Of a stretch of DNA of 64,000 nt, positions 54,857 to 64,000 are shown in pieces. Numbering within the stretch: position 1 is the stretch's first letter; the number at the start of each line of letters is the position of its first letter. The notes under the pieces were generated by a model, which was not told the origin of the DNA, made no database searches, and worked only from the letters and a program-made list of their open reading frames with translations. The DNA is from Rutstroemia sp. NJR-2017a BVV2 (taxonomy: Eukaryota; Ascomycota; Leotiomycetes; Helotiales; Rutstroemiaceae): positions 186,001-250,000 of the forward strand of contig NJPS01000075.1 in NCBI GenBank assembly GCA_002946415.1, read 5' to 3'. Both the position numbers and the translations under genes were made by a program.

Positions 54857-55380
54857 GGTTGGTGAGCTCTTCTCGGCACAGAGTATATACCAAGGTGTGT
54901 ATTGGAAACTTTGGAACGTATGTGTATGTTACAGCGTATGACGTGAGTCGGAGAGACTTAAACAGAAGGAAAGAGATGTGTGCCAAAATCGAAGCCCACG
55001 AAACTTCCAAATCAAGGTACAAATTGATGAAAATAATTAATGGTTGGGTTTTCTGGTCAAGTTTTGCCCTCCTTCTGCTATTTAAGCGTAGACTGCGAAC
55101 GTACCCCGGATCGGTCGGGTAGCCGCCAGACTGAGTCACGTATCATCCCTGGTTGCAGTACGTGCAAGCCTCGCTTGGATTGCTTGTTTGGTTCTGGGTA
55201 GGTTGGAGGTATTCAATGGATACCCCTGGGTGGGTTAAAAAGATGGAAGACCCACCGATCGATATCCATTTCGTTGTCTGCTCAAGCTACTCCGCTTACA
55301 GCTCCGGAGAGCGCTGAATAGTTTAGTGCTCTCCTCACTTTCCAGACAGGCGCTGCGGGGCCAGAAGACAAGGTCTTGCC

Positions 55381-55905
55381 GAGTTTACAGTGGGCCCGGC
55401 AGAGGTGAAGTTCACCTTACTCTAGTAAGCAACTGCACTGACTCTCGTCATGTCTCAGTAGCTTGGTTCTCAGGAGAGACAGATGTGGTTGAATGCATCG
55501 ACCTGCGGAGCTTACAGTTGGTTGGTAGAAGTGAAGTTTCACCTTCCCCAACTGAGCCACGGCACTTAACTCTCATTACATCATCTTAATATGAGTAATA
55601 TGATTCTTTTCGGGAATATTCTCAGAGGGAGACAGATCAGGTAGGAGACATAGGCCTGCGGAGGTTACAGTGGGTCAGTCGAAGTGAAGCTCCCAAACCC
55701 GATTGAGCTATTGCACTCAACTCTCGTCACATCAATGTACTGTAGCTCCTCTCGGGAAATATTTTCAAAGCGAGACGAATCGGAGGGAAGAATGGACCTG
55801 CGGAGCTCAAGCAGGTCGGCAAAATGAACTTCACGTTGCTCCAGATAGGCGCCGGACTTGACTGTCATCGAATCACTCCGAAATAATTGCAAAGACGAGA
55901 CAGGT
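55381..55905. repeat. Four degenerate direct repeats upstream of the NRPS
   Basis: Units begin at 55381, 55508, 55661 and 55803, each starting GAGBTTACAG or a variant and the first three ending CCTGCG. They share a GAAGTGAAGTTCACCTT-type block, then GCACT-x-AACTCTCGTCA, then a GGGAAT/GAGAC segment. Lengths run from ~103 (partial last unit) to 153 bp. In unit 1 the block is a perfect palindrome, AGGTGAA-G-TTCACCT; units 2 and 4 keep the TGAA/TTCA halves. Not coding in any shared frame. Confidence 0.82.
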
Positions 55906-56010
55906 CGTACAACACGGACAATGATACTGGCATCAAGGCGTGCCGGAGGTGGAGATAGTTGCTATTCAGATTCAGTTAAGGAGGAAACAACCATGGAGTC
56001 TTTCGTCGAG

Positions 56011-56017
56011 TATATAG
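56011..56017 (+). promoter_or_regulatory. Candidate TATA box of the NRPS gene
   Basis: TATATAG lies 257 bp before the proposed NRPS ATG and just before the minisatellite. Transcription starting shortly after it would give a leader made largely of the minisatellite. Confidence 0.35.
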
Positions 56018-56082
56018 CTGGGGCTTTTGTGTCTCTGTCTTGGTCTCAGCCAGAGTTGTTTCAAAGCATCAAAGTCTCAAGA

Positions 56083-56260
56083 CATTACAGAGTCGCATTA
56101 CATTACAGAGTTGCAATACATCACAGAGTCGCAACACATCACAGAGTCGCAACGCATTACAGAGTCGCAACGCATTACAGTCTCAACACATTACAGAGCC
56201 TCAGCACATTACAGAGCCTCAGCACATTACAGAGTCTCAACACATAACGGAGTCAATCAA
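56083..56260. repeat. Ten-unit 18-bp minisatellite in the NRPS leader
   Basis: Units start at 56083, 56101, 56119, 56137, 56155, 56173, 56189, 56207, 56225 and 56243, consensus CATTACAGAGTCGCAACA. The sixth unit is 16 bp. It lies 14 bp before the preferred NRPS ATG. The plus strand is free of stops in all frames for most of its length. Confidence 0.92.
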
Positions 56261-56273
56261 AATCATCAATATA

Positions 56274-59200
56274 ATGTCTTATACACCAACCAACATCATG
56301 GAGCGGATTCAGCTTAGAACCAACGAATGGGCCCCTGAGGTCGCAGTCTCTGCCAGTTTAGCATTCTTACTCTCGGTCTATCAACAAACACCAGTGTCCT
56401 TATTTCATGTATGCGCCACCACTTCTAGACAAACCTGGGATGCCAGCATTTCAATCGATCCAGATTGCAGTGCACACGACTTTCTTAAGAGCACCGAAAA
56501 GTCTTATCAGCAGACTATCGCATCGCCGGATGGACTGCCAACTTTCTGGTTGCGAACAGACAGTTTAGAAAACTGGACAAGTTCCAATGACGAGGCTTCT
56601 CATTCAGAAAACACTGCTATTCCACGTCAAATCCTCTGCACGGTGAAAGTGTCAGAGGGATCACGTTCACTGCAGTTGGAGATTAGCGGAGAGGGATCTT
56701 CTGCTAATGCAAGATTTCTCGGTCAGTTGGTATACGTTGCCAGGCAGTTGCTAACTGCGGCGAACTACGAACGGAAACTGCGGAACCTCGACTTGATCTG
56801 TGACCAGGATCGTCGAGACCTGCAGCGATGGAACCAACAACCACCTTCAACGGTAGCCTCCACAGTCCACGAGACGATCCGACAAAGATTCTTGGAGAGT
56901 CCAGGATCACAAGCTGTGGAGTCTTGGGACGGCGCGCTTACATACCTAGAGCTTGACACTCTATCCTCGCGTTTGTCCTCACAATTACTTGAGGCGGGAG
57001 CCCGGCCTGGCGATTGCGTACCCCTTTGCTTCGAAAAGACGATTTGGACGGTGGTGGCGATGCTGGGTGTTCTTAAGAGTGGCTGCTCTTTCCTGGTCAT
57101 GGATATCTCTCACCCCACAAGTCGCCTACAGACACTATCTATGGAAGCCAAGGCTACTATTGTGCTCAGCTCAGTTGCTCAAAAAGAAAGAGCAATCAAT
57201 CTAGCACCCCGAGCTATTGTTGTATCTGCTTCAACATTGTCAGCTCCTGCAGGAAACGACCAACATAAGATTGAAGTCAGTCCCTCAGATGTTGGGGTGG
57301 TCATATTCACGTCAGGGACGACAGGCACGCCAAAAGGAATTCAACTCGAACACAAATCGATGTGTTCCAGCCTGTTGGCTATCGCGAAACTCGCTGGAAT
57401 TAACAAGGAAACTCGGTACTTCCAATTCTCGTCTTATGCATTTGACGCAGCGTTCGGAGAGATCCTCATGACGTTAATGAGCGGCGGCTGTATCTGCATT
57501 CCTTCCGAGGCAGATCGTTTGAACAACTTGGCAGAGGCAATACGCAATTTCAATGCCAACGCGGTCCTACTCACACCCACCGTCGTGCGATTACTATCAC
57601 CGTCAGATGTTCCGTGTCTGAAAACCCTGCTTTCCGGCGGAGAGAAGGTGACGCAAGATATTGTTGGGATGTGGGCAGATAAAGTGGACTTGATAATAGT
57701 TTACGGTCCTGCCGAAACCACAATAGCATGTGTCGGGAGGAAAGCCAACGCTGCGGATGATGATACTGTCAGAATCGGATTCCCTATCAACAGCCGTTGT
57801 TGGGTAGCGCGCCTGGATGATCCGAGCCAACTTGCTCCTATTGGTGCTGTCGGCGAACTAGTAGCGGAAGGCCCAGGAATTGCGCGGGGTTACATCAACA
57901 ATGAAATAGGTAACACAGAGCTGTTCCTTGACTGTCCGCCGTGGGCAAAAGATTGGGAGTCAAGTGTGAGCTCAATGGGACGGAGCTATCGAACTGGTGA
58001 CCTGGTTCGATACAACGACGACGGAGAACTTATTTTCGTGGGTCGACGTGATCGTCAAGTCAAGCTTCGTGGCCAGAGGATAGAGTTGGAAGACATCGAG
58101 ACCAAACTGAAACAGCATCTGCAACTACCTGGAGCAAACATAATCCTCGAGGTCCTTGATATACAAGGGACTGCCAATTTGGTAGCTTTTCTCTATCATC
58201 CAAGTATCAAGGAGACACAAGGAGAAGATGATGAAACCACACGAATGACTGAAGAGATGACGGCAGAGATCGAAGGACTTCGTACACGCATCTCAGAAGT
58301 GCTTCCCGCCTACATGTGGCCCGTTGCATGGATCCCCCTAAAGGAAGTTCCTCTCGGCCCCACAGGGAAACTCGACCGACGCAGACTCTTCGCCCTTGGG
58401 ACAGATTTCGTATCGAAGTTGCGAACAGGTGATGCAGAAGACAAAGACCTGTCGCCAATCGAGTCGGTACTGGCCCATATGTGGAGAAAAATTCTTCAAT
58501 CCACCCAGGGTATCACACCAGACGCCAATTTCTTCCAACTCGGCGGGGACTCACTCCGGTGTATGAAATTGGTAACGTTGGTCAACCAGGAAGGATATCA
58601 TTTGACGATGGAAGAGGTGTTCAAAAATCCAACACTATCCGAAATGACCATCGCGATGCAGGAAGTTCCAGTCGATGAATCCTCCCTCAGCGTCGTCCCA
58701 GCTTCAACCTCACTTACAGAAGAAGAATCCTCCGAATTTCAGTCTTTGCTGGAAGAATATGGCCTTGATCAGGAGCAGGTTGCGGCTATCTTTCCTTGCT
58801 CGTCTCTTCAAGCAGGATTGTTTTCACTTTCGCTCGCACTACCCACATTGTACTCTAGCCAGTTCGTGTTCGACTTCGCGTCTGCTGTGGACGTTCAAAA
58901 GTTCAAGACAGCATGGGAGAGTGCGATTGAAACTTTCCCAATCCTGAGGACAGCAATTATTCCATCTTCCTCTAGCCTTGTGCAGGTGGTTCTTGGAAAT
59001 CAAGCTGAGTGGACCGAGGTCAAGCAAGATCTTGCATCATTCCTAGCTGCAGAAAAAACGGTTTCTTTCCAGCCTGGTCAACTTCTCAGTAGGCATTACC
59101 ACGTCCAAGACCCATCAACTGGACAATCTCACTTTGTTTGGACGCTTCACCACGCAGTATTTGATGGTTGGAGTTTAGATCCTATAGTTGATCACATTCG

Positions 59201-62200
59201 CCAAAATTACTTCTCCAGTACAGAGACTGCGCAACCAACAGGAAGCTTCCAAGAATTTGTGAAATTCTGCGAGGGATTAAATGGAGATGAATGTACATCC
59301 TTCTGGAAGAATCAGTTGAGAAATGCGCCAACACCGTCATTCCCCAATTTCCCCAAGCCCGGGCATCTGGCAGCAGACAGATCTTGTTTGCAACACACCA
59401 TGGCATATCCAACAGCGGCCACCACAACTACAACGGTCTTGGCCAGAGCATCATGGGCTCTGCTTCTTTCTGAGCACGAGGGTTCGGACGATGTCACATT
59501 TGGAAACTCGCTTCACGGACGCAATTCCTTGCCTCCTAAGCTGCAAGGTGTCGTTGGGCCTACCATCACAACATTGCCGATTAGAGTGAGAATCGACCTC
59601 ACACAGACAGTTCTCGGCTATCTAGAAGGTCTCCAAGAGCAATTCTCAGCTATGATTCCGTATGAACAATTTGGGCTCTCCCGAATTATGGCCATAGATC
59701 AGGATATCAAGAATGCCGCCTCGTTCCGCGCCCTCTTGATTGTTCAAGTTGCGGATACCCAATCCGTGGAGGAAAAACGCATCAGACTGAATGAGGTCGA
59801 AAGATCTCTACATGAGTACCCATTGGTTCTTACACTTATGCCTGGGGAGTCTCAGATTGAGATAGTCGCCACCTTCGACAGCGATGTCATTTCTCCACCG
59901 CAGATCCAAAGAATTCTGGAACAATTCGAGCAGACATTCCATGAGCTCAGCACAGTGTCTAGAGATACCAAAGTTGGCGACCTGGACCTCGCAAGCAAAT
60001 TGGACAAGTCAACCATGTTTGGATGGAACGCTAGACATCACAAGGCTTATGAGGTTTGCGTTCATGAGATGATCAGAGAGCGAGTAAGACACTCCCGAGC
60101 TTCTCCAGCAATTTATTCTAGAGACGGTACCATGGATTACGGAACCTTGGATAGGCTGTCTGATGGCTTGGCTGGAGAATTAGTGCGATCTGGTGTGAAA
60201 CCTGGCCATGTTGTTGGTGTTCTCTTCGAGAAGTCACAGTGGGCGATAGTAAGTATCTTGGCCGTCATCAAAACAGGTGCTACCTACGCGCCTTTCTCAC
60301 CGGCATATCCGCGAGCTCGCCTTGAAGGAATTGCCAAAGATGCCAAGATCAAAATTGTTGTCTGTTCTCCACAACAAAAGGAAGCCTTCCCCAATCCATC
60401 TTGGCAGACAATTGTCGTGTCCGATGAGACAGCCTACTTTTTCACGCCCGCTGCTCAGATCTATGGCAAAGTTGCAACTCCAGACAGTCTACTTTACATA
60501 CTCTCAACATCAGGAACTACTGGGACCCCCAAAATCTTTGGAGTACAGCATAAGGCCTTTGCCACTGGTGCTATGGCTCGCGCGCCTCTACTCAAACGCG
60601 GGACTGACTCTCGTGTGTTGCAATTTGCACCTTTCGCCTTCGACCCAAGTATCGAGGATATTTTGACCACGCTCATGTTCGGTGGCTGTATCTGTGTACC
60701 ATCAGACGATGATATTATGGGTGATATCAGTGCGTTCATGAAGACCGCTCGAGTCAACTTTGCCAACATCACTCCTTCCGTGGCCTATACATTGAAGGAG
60801 AACGAACTGCCTGATTTCAAAATATTGCTCCTCTCCGGAGAAGCTCCCGACCAAGCTCTGGTGGACAAATGGGACGGTCTTGTACAACTCATGAATGGCT
60901 ACGGGCCGAGCGAGTGTTCTGTCAAGTGCGCTATCAACTGCAACTTGACGCGAAATGAACCTAAGAACATTGGTCATAGTGCTGGAACTAGCTTATGGGT
61001 TGTGAGGCCCGGAAACCACAATCGCCTCACCCCTATTGGTGCCGTGGGTGAACTTGTCATCGAGAGTCCACATCTTGCCACCGGTTATATGAACCGCCCC
61101 GAAGCTAATGATAAGTTTATCCTCAGTCCACCGTGGTTGCGAGACTTCCGAGACGGCCAAACCACGCGCATGTACAAGACCGGTGATCTTGTCAGGTACA
61201 TGGAAGACGGCAGCATCTTGTACATCGGGCGCGGGGATATGCAATTGAAGATTCACGGACAGCGACTTGAGGGTGAGGAGGTTCAGCAACGCATTCAGGA
61301 TGCCCTCATGGATGCACAGCTTCAAGTGATTGTCGACATCGCAAAATTCCAGGGTCAGGATTCGGACGTTCTAGTCGCTTACCTCGCTCGAAAGGGCGAG
61401 TACCGGGTAGGTGAAATGGATATCGACCATGTACTGCAGCGACGCCTGGTGGATATGAAGGAAGACATTGTCCGCCAAATCAGTGCTTCTCTACCGAAGT
61501 ACATGGTACCTTCCGTATTCCTAGCAATTACAAATATCCCCGTCACTTCTAACGGAAAGGCTGATCGCCGCGCACTCAAAGCTTACGTTGCGCGACAGCG
61601 TCTTGGGTCTCACCTTGCTCTCTCTGGAGACAATAAAGTCCAAGCGCCTTCTTCAGAAAAAGAGAGAATGCTGCACACACTGTGGCAAAGACTTCTTGGA
61701 TTGAGTGGCGAGCAATTTGGAGCCAATTCCCACTTCTTCGAGCTCGGTGGTAGTTCTTTGGCAGCAATCAAGTTGGCATCTGCGGCGCGGGATCTCGGAC
61801 ACAATCTCTCGGCACAGATCATATTCAAATATCCGGTTATGTCCGCTATGGCTGCTCAGATGGTGCCTCTGAAGGAGAAGAAAACATCGGGGCCATCTAA
61901 GTTCGGCCTTCTGGGGAAAATTAATCGCAGTGTCAACGAACTCAGGAAAAGTCTCATCGCTGACAACATCAACGAAGAAAATGTTGAAGATGCATATCCT
62001 CTCACCAGGCAGCAGCAACGCTACATGGAAGGAGAAATTATTTCTCCAGGAGGTACTACTCACCGACACATCATGCAACTACCGGCCAACATCGACTTGG
62101 TCAGACTTGAGACTACTTTGCGACGTGTTGTACAGGCTAGAGCACTTCTCCGCACTCGAATTATCCCGGTGTCATCCCAACTAGTCCAGATTGTACTGAA

Positions 62201-63248
62201 AGAAGACTTTTCTTGTCGCCACGTTGAGTTCTTATCATCGCTCGTCGCTGATGATCGAAAGGTATCGTGGGGTCTTGGACAACCGCTATCACGATTCAGC
62301 ATTGTGGATGGTGGAAACTCGGATGATCGCTGGCTCGTCTGGTCAACCGCCCATGTTATATTTGATGGCTGGTCCCGAAAGCTGCTATTGGAAGAGATCG
62401 ACTATGCGTATCACCACAACACAATCCCAGCAGCAGGTCCACAGTACAACAAATTCATCGAGTACGCATACGAAGTGGAAAAAGACGAAGCTGGCACCGC
62501 ACTTGTGAAGGAACTCGAGAACACCAAGTTCTTGACTTACTTCAATATGGACGGCACGAAGGTCCCCGGTACCACTCACACTTTATTCCTCGGCATTGAC
62601 TTCCCAGCAACTTTCCCGGCTGAAATTTCGTATCCAACGGTGATGCTCACAGCTTGGGCAATTGTTGCATCATACATTGAAAAGCATGATGATCTCCTGT
62701 TCAATATCCTGCTGGGTGGCCGAGATGCTGAATTCACGGGAATAGACAGACTCATGGGACCCACGAGCTCTACAGCCCCTCTGGCCACCAGCATCAACAA
62801 CGAAATGACTTTCAGAAAGACCGTAGAACTGGTGCAGAAGCGAATGGACGAAGCTAGCAGACTGCAGCACTTGGTCCGACTCGGTGATAAGCTCGAGCGA
62901 TTGATGGCGTCTGTGCCCATCCTAGTCGTCCATCCTCCCGATGATTACGAGGAATCAGCAACCAAGAACCTCGGACTGGTGAGAAGCCGTGCTGAACCGG
63001 TACAGCGGTTGGTTGACGCGATGTTTGTGAACTTTTGCCTTCGACCTGGCAATGCGGGGGTGGATCTTCTTATGACGATTGATGAAAGCTTTTTCCCTGA
63101 GGATAAGGCGGTCTTGTACCTGGGATATCTGGAAGAGGTTTTCAAGCGTGTCTTTACTCAGGGAGGTCTGGATTTGACCATTGGGGAGATGAACTTAGGC
63201 TCTAGTACGCTTACGAGCTCGGTGGAAATCACTAGTGGAATGGTGTAA
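56274..63248 (+). CDS. Bimodular nonribosomal peptide synthetase (C*-A-T-C-A-T-C)
   Basis: An intronless frame of 2324 residues from the ATG at 56274; the open frame runs further upstream only through the minisatellite and has no ATG there. Residues 1-190 look like the C-terminal half of a condensation domain without its catalytic part. A1 spans about 198-706: TSGTTGTPKG near 345, YGPAETT, YRTGDLVRY and GPTGKLDRR. T1 has GGDSL near 757. C1, about 815-1250, has HHAVFDG near 959. A2, about 1263-1760: TSGTTGTPK near 1412, YGPSECS, YKTGDLVRY, SNGKADRR. T2 has GGSSL near 1824. The last C domain, 1905-2310, has AHVIFDG near 2026, keeping the second (catalytic) His. No thioesterase or reductase follows. 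Two A domains and a terminal C suggest a cyclic dipeptide (diketopiperazine) product, as in fungal A-T-C-A-T-C synthetases. Amino-acid choice is not reliable by eye. Confidence 0.95.
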   Translation: MSYTPTNIMERIQLRTNEWAPEVAVSASLAFLLSVYQQTPVSLFHVCATTSRQTWDASISIDPDCSAHDFLKSTEKSYQQTIASPDGLPTFWLRTDSLENWTSSNDEASHSENTAIPRQILCTVKVSEGSRSLQLEISGEGSSANARFLGQLVYVARQLLTAANYERKLRNLDLICDQDRRDLQRWNQQPPSTVASTVHETIRQRFLESPGSQAVESWDGALTYLELDTLSSRLSSQLLEAGARPGDCVPLCFEKTIWTVVAMLGVLKSGCSFLVMDISHPTSRLQTLSMEAKATIVLSSVAQKERAINLAPRAIVVSASTLSAPAGNDQHKIEVSPSDVGVVIFTSGTTGTPKGIQLEHKSMCSSLLAIAKLAGINKETRYFQFSSYAFDAAFGEILMTLMSGGCICIPSEADRLNNLAEAIRNFNANAVLLTPTVVRLLSPSDVPCLKTLLSGGEKVTQDIVGMWADKVDLIIVYGPAETTIACVGRKANAADDDTVRIGFPINSRCWVARLDDPSQLAPIGAVGELVAEGPGIARGYINNEIGNTELFLDCPPWAKDWESSVSSMGRSYRTGDLVRYNDDGELIFVGRRDRQVKLRGQRIELEDIETKLKQHLQLPGANIILEVLDIQGTANLVAFLYHPSIKETQGEDDETTRMTEEMTAEIEGLRTRISEVLPAYMWPVAWIPLKEVPLGPTGKLDRRRLFALGTDFVSKLRTGDAEDKDLSPIESVLAHMWRKILQSTQGITPDANFFQLGGDSLRCMKLVTLVNQEGYHLTMEEVFKNPTLSEMTIAMQEVPVDESSLSVVPASTSLTEEESSEFQSLLEEYGLDQEQVAAIFPCSSLQAGLFSLSLALPTLYSSQFVFDFASAVDVQKFKTAWESAIETFPILRTAIIPSSSSLVQVVLGNQAEWTEVKQDLASFLAAEKTVSFQPGQLLSRHYHVQDPSTGQSHFVWTLHHAVFDGWSLDPIVDHIRQNYFSSTETAQPTGSFQEFVKFCEGLNGDECTSFWKNQLRNAPTPSFPNFPKPGHLAADRSCLQHTMAYPTAATTTTTVLARASWALLLSEHEGSDDVTFGNSLHGRNSLPPKLQGVVGPTITTLPIRVRIDLTQTVLGYLEGLQEQFSAMIPYEQFGLSRIMAIDQDIKNAASFRALLIVQVADTQSVEEKRIRLNEVERSLHEYPLVLTLMPGESQIEIVATFDSDVISPPQIQRILEQFEQTFHELSTVSRDTKVGDLDLASKLDKSTMFGWNARHHKAYEVCVHEMIRERVRHSRASPAIYSRDGTMDYGTLDRLSDGLAGELVRSGVKPGHVVGVLFEKSQWAIVSILAVIKTGATYAPFSPAYPRARLEGIAKDAKIKIVVCSPQQKEAFPNPSWQTIVVSDETAYFFTPAAQIYGKVATPDSLLYILSTSGTTGTPKIFGVQHKAFATGAMARAPLLKRGTDSRVLQFAPFAFDPSIEDILTTLMFGGCICVPSDDDIMGDISAFMKTARVNFANITPSVAYTLKENELPDFKILLLSGEAPDQALVDKWDGLVQLMNGYGPSECSVKCAINCNLTRNEPKNIGHSAGTSLWVVRPGNHNRLTPIGAVGELVIESPHLATGYMNRPEANDKFILSPPWLRDFRDGQTTRMYKTGDLVRYMEDGSILYIGRGDMQLKIHGQRLEGEEVQQRIQDALMDAQLQVIVDIAKFQGQDSDVLVAYLARKGEYRVGEMDIDHVLQRRLVDMKEDIVRQISASLPKYMVPSVFLAITNIPVTSNGKADRRALKAYVARQRLGSHLALSGDNKVQAPSSEKERMLHTLWQRLLGLSGEQFGANSHFFELGGSSLAAIKLASAARDLGHNLSAQIIFKYPVMSAMAAQMVPLKEKKTSGPSKFGLLGKINRSVNELRKSLIADNINEENVEDAYPLTRQQQRYMEGEIISPGGTTHRHIMQLPANIDLVRLETTLRRVVQARALLRTRIIPVSSQLVQIVLKEDFSCRHVEFLSSLVADDRKVSWGLGQPLSRFSIVDGGNSDDRWLVWSTAHVIFDGWSRKLLLEEIDYAYHHNTIPAAGPQYNKFIEYAYEVEKDEAGTALVKELENTKFLTYFNMDGTKVPGTTHTLFLGIDFPATFPAEISYPTVMLTAWAIVASYIEKHDDLLFNILLGGRDAEFTGIDRLMGPTSSTAPLATSINNEMTFRKTVELVQKRMDEASRLQHLVRLGDKLERLMASVPILVVHPPDDYEESATKNLGLVRSRAEPVQRLVDAMFVNFCLRPGNAGVDLLMTIDESFFPEDKAVLYLGYLEEVFKRVFTQGGLDLTIGEMNLGSSTLTSSVEITSGMV

Positions 63249-64000
63249 TGGAAGTTTGAGGTGATGAGAAGTATGCTTTGTTAAGAATAGATCTGTTTGG
63301 CACTTGTTTTGGTTATGGCTTGTTATGGAAAGGTCTGTTTGGCGCTTGTTTTGGATTAATATGTACTCGTTTAGGGTTGGAGTTTTGGCTGTCGGCTCTA
63401 CCATTAATTTTTAATATGTACTAGCTAGCACTACTTGTTGCAAGGGTTGCATAATATCAACATATTTAACAAACAAATCCTCACTGGCCTTGTGTGTTGC
63501 TCGAATGGAAGAACGTCAGATTGAGGGCCCATGGATGAGCTATTTCTTGGTGTTCTATGAAACGGAATGTATAAGAGAGAGTGTATAGAATGAAATAAAT
63601 AGTCACATCTGAAGTACAAGCTGCGATTCATCTAGAGTTGGGTATGATTTGACTAGCTATGGGAATTCAACTTTCAGGGTAATAGTTTGGAGTGAAGCTA
63701 TGCGGTAGAGAGGAAATTAGACCAGAATGGGAAGTATTCAGTGAGATTAGCCAGCAAATCCCAAGAGCACTCGGCTTCGCTCTGCGGTGGACAGAGGTAT
63801 GCTGTGTCCAAAATCTAAATAACTACTGGGTGTCGAGTCCCATAATTATATCAACTCAGTCGCACTTATAAAAACTATCTGGTGGAACACTGGAACTATG
63901 ATAGGGGGTCGGCGGGGGGTTGATGGGATTGGACTCGAACTTAGCTGGGGATCAAAGGTTTGGCGGCACTGCTTTCTGACCCTCCAAATAGGGTCAGAAT
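63249..64000. other. 3' flank of the NRPS, no gene seen
   Basis: Short frames only. A 21-bp direct repeat lies at 63292-63312 and 63334-63354 (TCTGTTTGGCRCTTGTTTTGG), and a hairpin lies at the window end. Confidence 0.5.
63974..63999. repeat. 10-bp perfect inverted repeat
   Basis: TTCTGACCCT at 63974-63983 and AGGGTCAGAA at 63990-63999 flank a 6-nt loop. The window ends here, so a longer structure cannot be excluded. Confidence 0.7.

Noticed and set aside
56040..56273. N-terminal 78-codon extension of the NRPS
   Set aside because: It begins at TTG, has no ATG, and consists mainly of minisatellite translation.
41434..63248. A single large cluster joining the BVMO with the NRPS
   Set aside because: A RING gene, an unknown small gene and 2.7 kb of repeats lie between; nothing in the sequence links them.
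1..64000. CRISPR array, rRNA genes, intact transposase or reverse transcriptase genes
   Set aside because: None seen: repeats lack a repeat-spacer form, and no transposase, integrase or reverse transcriptase motifs were found in the frames.

Overview
The window is nuclear DNA of a filamentous ascomycete (Pezizomycotina). Reasons: most genes have 50-115 nt introns with GTRNGT donors and YAG acceptors; neighbours lie on both strands without operons; and the gene set is typical of moulds (a CON-10 conidiation protein, a copper-fist factor, a Zn2Cys6 factor, C2H2 factors, a CCC1 iron transporter, a YAT amino-acid permease, a Baeyer-Villiger type monooxygenase and an NRPS). A leotiomycete is my best guess from the style of the proteins; this is inference only.

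Layout. 0.8-2.1 kb: a CHZ-like acidic protein and CON-10. 2.7-4.4 kb: copper-fist factor with a 32-nt first exon. 6.8-12.4 kb: a coiled-coil protein, the RAD10/ERCC1 repair nuclease subunit and an ankyrin protein. 12.8-14.6 kb: a four-exon multi-pass membrane protein of a fungal orphan family. 15.2-15.6 kb: probable oxidoreductase relic. 16.8-22.3 kb: CCC1, a small conserved protein and a six-exon amino-acid permease. 22.9-25.6 kb: repeat-bearing, gene-poor DNA. 25.7-29.4 kb: two adjacent C2H2 zinc-finger genes. 31.3-36.2 kb: casein kinase II regulatory subunit and a Zn2Cys6 factor. 38.9-45.9 kb: DOPA-dioxygenase-like protein, JmjC protein, BVMO-type monooxygenase and a RING protein. 46.4-49.5 kb: a small repeat protein, then gene-poor DNA with a near-perfect foldback.

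The most notable part is the right end. An alpha/beta hydrolase (49.5 kb), a POT/PTR2 transporter (51.1-53.0 kb), a GNAT acetyltransferase (54.1-54.9 kb) and an intronless bimodular NRPS (56.3-63.2 kb) lie together. The NRPS reads as partial C - A - T - C - A - T - terminal C, an arrangement that suggests a dipeptide or diketopiperazine product. The 1.4 kb divergent region between GNAT and NRPS holds four degenerate ~100-150 bp direct repeats carrying a TGAA/TTCA palindrome. They are followed by a ten-unit 18-bp minisatellite that would make up most of the NRPS 5' leader. Whether these genes form one co-regulated metabolite cluster is inference; the cluster may continue past the window edge.

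Exon structures were read by eye from splice signals and reading frame, and checked for frame arithmetic. No database search was possible.
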